A DNA stretch of 14,076 bases from the NCBI GenBank assembly GCA_029263945.1, contig JARIDM010000059.1, positions 1-14,076 on the forward strand. Direction: 5' to 3'. The translations under genes were made by a program, and so were the position numbers. Shown piece by piece: positions 11,662 through 14,076 of the stretch (positions are counted from its first letter, which is position 1; every line of letters starts with the position of its first letter). Origin of the DNA: Sporosarcina sp. (GTDB lineage Bacteria; Bacillota; Bacilli; Bacillales_A; Planococcaceae). The notes under the pieces are model-generated. The model was given only the letters and a program-made list of their open reading frames with translations. It was not told the DNA's origin and did not search any database.

Positions 11662-14076
11662 TCAACCTCTAAACGGCCACCAAACACCACGTCCGAATGA
11701 TGCCGTTAGGGCAGGAATGAGCAGCGGTAAAATGATTAACCCATACAATAAGAGCCCCGTGATGACGATCGTTGCGATTTGAATCAAACTCAGAACACCC
11801 GAAGGCATCATCGCACCAAAAGTACCCGCAAGTATAATCGCGGCGGTAATAATAACCGTCCCCATTTTAGCCATCGAAGTGACGAGTGCTTCGCGAATTG
11901 GCACCCGTTTCATACTTTCTTCACGGAAACGATCTAATAAGAATATCGAATAATCGACGCCTAGGGCAATTAACATAATAAACCCGAAGAACGGTACAGC
12001 CCAACTTATCCCATCATAACCGAGCCCATTCACGAAAATGAGTTCAGTAACTGAGATCGATGTATAGTACGTTAATAATAATGAACCAATCATATACAAC
12101 GGCATGATGGCAGATCGGAACAAAAATGTTAACACTACGAATAAACTAATGAGCATAATGGTTACTGTTCGTTTAAAGTCTTTCGATGAAATATCATATA
12201 AATCTGCGTTCATACTCGATACCCCGCTGTATGCAATTTCTGCATCTGAAAACGGTGTACCAATGACAGAGCGACTGACACTTTCTTTTATATCATGAAC
12301 GGTTTGGATTGACGTTCTGGCGTATGGATTGTCTTCTAGGATTACTTCGAGTAAAATGCCAGATTCCTCACCGAATGTATAGCGTTCAATAACCGGTTTA
12401 AATTGTTCACTCGAGAGTGTTCCAAATGGGATATACAGCCCCGTCTCTCGCATACTGGTAGACTGACTCATATCTTGCATGGCTGTAGCTAGCTCAGTAA
12501 GGCCCGTACTAATCTCACCAACACCGTCAGTAGAAGCACCTACCCCAAGTGAGAGTTGCTGAATGCCCCCGACGACTTCTGCAAGTCCCGCCTCGCCAGC
12601 ACTTACTGCAGCACCGCTTGTAAATAATCCGGTTGCTTGGTCAAGTCCAGCCTTCACTTCTGTAAGACCTGCTTGCACTTCACCTAGCCCATCAGTGGCT
12701 TCACTTAACCCAGCAGCCATTAACCCCAATTGGTGATCGGCATATAAATCTTCAATTAATTCACCAGTCGGTCGAGTAATTGTACGTACGTCTTTTACAC
12801 CTTTAACCTTTTCTAAGTCTTGGCTAATCGCTTCAAGATACGTCACGTCTGTTTCATTTACAATTGGCCCTTCCTTTTTAAGTAAAACTTGTACAGGGAG
12901 TGAATCACCTTCACCGAATGCTTCTGATATTGCGTTAATGCCCATAACAGATTCTTTTCGCTGATCGATTTCGTCAATTGTATTAAATGACAAATCATTA
13001 TCGTATGTCAGTAGAAAAGGAACTGTCAGGACAAATACAATGAACATGGAAACAAGTGGACGCTTAACTGAAATGTTACTAAATCCGATCCATAATTTGC
13101 TATCCTTATGGGCGGAAGCCTGTTTTGAAGGCCAGAACAACTTATCTTTTAGCAGCATCATGAATAACGGAACAACCGTAAATAACACGACCAGTAAAAC
13201 TGCGATGCCGACTGCAACGGCGACGGCCGATTTAAAGATTGCGAAATCCGCAAAGCCGATTGCTGCAAATCCAATAAACACTGCGAGACCACTTATAAAC
13301 AATGTCCGACCAGCTGTTTTATACGTATTTACAATCGCTTCTTCCACTTCATGTCCAGCAAGCAGTTCTTCTTTATACCGACTTAAAAGCAAAATACAAT
13401 AATCAGTACCTAGCCCAAAGAGAATGGCCACTAAGAAAATTTGTGTATAATTCGAAACAGGAAAACCAAACCAATCAATGAAAAATGCAACGAGCGATTG
13501 ACTCAGTAAATAAGAGATCCCCACCGCGAGAAGGGGAATAAAAGGCGTAACGATTGAACGAAACACGATCAGCAGCAATGCGAAAATAAGAATGACTGTA
13601 ATAAACTCTGTCTTTTTCAATCCGTCTTGTGCGCTCTGATTCACGTCGTCGTTAATAATGGCTTCCCCTGTTAAATAAACAGTCTGATCCTTCGGTAAAA
13701 TATGACTTCGAATATCATCCGCAACAGCGATAATTTCATCAAACGAACCATCCACTGTAATCGGCACGAGCACTGTCAATTTGTCTTTCGAAACAAGTTG
13801 TGCTTCCATTTCAGGACTTTCAAAAGGATTCAATACGCCAGTCACTGGTTTACCCAATGCTTCTAGTTTTTCGGTAACGGCCTGAATTTCTTTTTTAACT
13901 TCCTCGTCTAGAGGACTTTCAAGTGGATAAACAAGGGAGAGCGTATCTTCACTGGCCCCTGCTTTCGCCAACATATCCACAGCTTTTTGCGAATCTGCAG
14001 TTTTAGGAAGTTGCAGCGTCCCCGCATCTTCTGCTTGGTTTGCTAAATTTGGTGCGATAAAAAATAAAGCAATCGT
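11662..14076 (-). CDS. MMPL/RND-family transporter, C-terminal 804 residues (5' end outside window)
   Basis: A large membrane exporter of the MmpL/YdfJ type. The frame stays open to the last base of the window, so the true start is beyond it; the first internal ATG (13980) is not the start. Two RND-type membrane blocks are seen. The first has an Asp-Tyr pair in GLGTDYCILLLSRYKEE (near residue 223 of the visible part). The second has the matching GVDYSIFLLDRFREES (near 706). These pairs carry the proton relay in this family. Between them an extracytoplasmic region contains repeated small-residue heptads such as GLGEVQAGLTEVKAGLDQAT, resembling the coiled region of YhgE/Pip-like proteins. It probably exports lipids, surfactants or drugs by proton antiport; the substrate cannot be told. 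Confidence 0.9.
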   Translation of the reverse strand, partial: TIALFFIAPNLANQAEDAGTLQLPKTADSQKAVDMLAKAGASEDTLSLVYPLESPLDEEVKKEIQAVTEKLEALGKPVTGVLNPFESPEMEAQLVSKDKLTVLVPITVDGSFDEIIAVADDIRSHILPKDQTVYLTGEAIINDDVNQSAQDGLKKTEFITVILIFALLLIVFRSIVTPFIPLLAVGISYLLSQSLVAFFIDWFGFPVSNYTQIFLVAILFGLGTDYCILLLSRYKEELLAGHEVEEAIVNTYKTAGRTLFISGLAVFIGFAAIGFADFAIFKSAVAVAVGIAVLLVVLFTVVPLFMMLLKDKLFWPSKQASAHKDSKLWIGFSNISVKRPLVSMFIVFVLTVPFLLTYDNDLSFNTIDEIDQRKESVMGINAISEAFGEGDSLPVQVLLKKEGPIVNETDVTYLEAISQDLEKVKGVKDVRTITRPTGELIEDLYADHQLGLMAAGLSEATDGLGEVQAGLTEVKAGLDQATGLFTSGAAVSAGEAGLAEVVGGIQQLSLGVGASTDGVGEISTGLTELATAMQDMSQSTSMRETGLYIPFGTLSSEQFKPVIERYTFGEESGILLEVILEDNPYARTSIQTVHDIKESVSRSVIGTPFSDAEIAYSGVSSMNADLYDISSKDFKRTVTIMLISLFVVLTFLFRSAIMPLYMIGSLLLTYYTSISVTELIFVNGLGYDGISWAVPFFGFIMLIALGVDYSIFLLDRFREESMKRVPIREALVTSMAKMGTVIITAAIILAGTFGAMMPSGVLSLIQIATIVITGLLLYGLIILPLLIPALTASFGRGVWWPFRG

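Noticed and set aside
1..14076. CRISPR arrays, tRNA or rRNA genes, insertion-sequence transposases
   Set aside because: No regularly spaced direct repeats, no tRNA-like cloverleaf or rRNA stretch, and no transposase ORF were seen.

Overview
This AT-rich window comes from a low-GC Gram-positive bacterium, most likely a Bacillales member (Bacillaceae or Planococcaceae). Supporting signs are strong AGGAGG-type ribosome sites, frequent TTG starts, lipoproteins with Gram-positive lipoboxes, and a YflT-type stress protein. The species cannot be fixed from the sequence alone. Every gene is on the minus strand except the partial first one.

Layout from left to right: the 3' end of a luciferase-like flavin monooxygenase (plus strand) converges on a tRNA-dihydrouridine synthase, with a hairpin terminator between them. 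A DnaQ-type 3'-5' exonuclease follows, with its own extended -10 promoter. The centre (2255-10244, read right to left) is a nitrous oxide reductase operon: nosC (membrane-anchored cytochrome c), nosZ (clade II, Sec-type N-terminus), nosB, nosD, nosY, nosF, a YtkA-like lipoprotein, a second lipoprotein of unknown function, and a DUF438-hemerythrin-PAS protein. A terminator lies after the last gene. From nosB to the YtkA-like gene the ORFs overlap by 4 or 8 bases, and the remaining gaps are short, so this looks like one transcription unit. NosC probably delivers electrons to NosZ. NosB, NosD, NosF and NosY are accessory proteins for maturation or electron supply at the membrane. The YtkA-like lipoprotein is a candidate for copper handling, since no nosL is visible. 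The hemerythrin-PAS protein is a candidate NO/O2/redox sensor or NO-protective factor. No nosL, nosR, nosG or nosH is seen in the window.

Upstream of nosC is a 361-base non-coding stretch with a tandem TGTGAAT repeat (ResD-like) and a long inverted repeat. Next come a terminator, a general stress protein with a YflT domain and an unusual long charged tail, and a partial MMPL/RND-family exporter that runs off the right edge.

The main unexplained structure is a pair of related, foldable intergenic elements at 1438-1524 and 11435-11521. They align without gaps over 87 bases at about 72% identity. One compensatory base-pair change falls in the inner stem, and the second copy sits inside a 20-base terminal inverted repeat.
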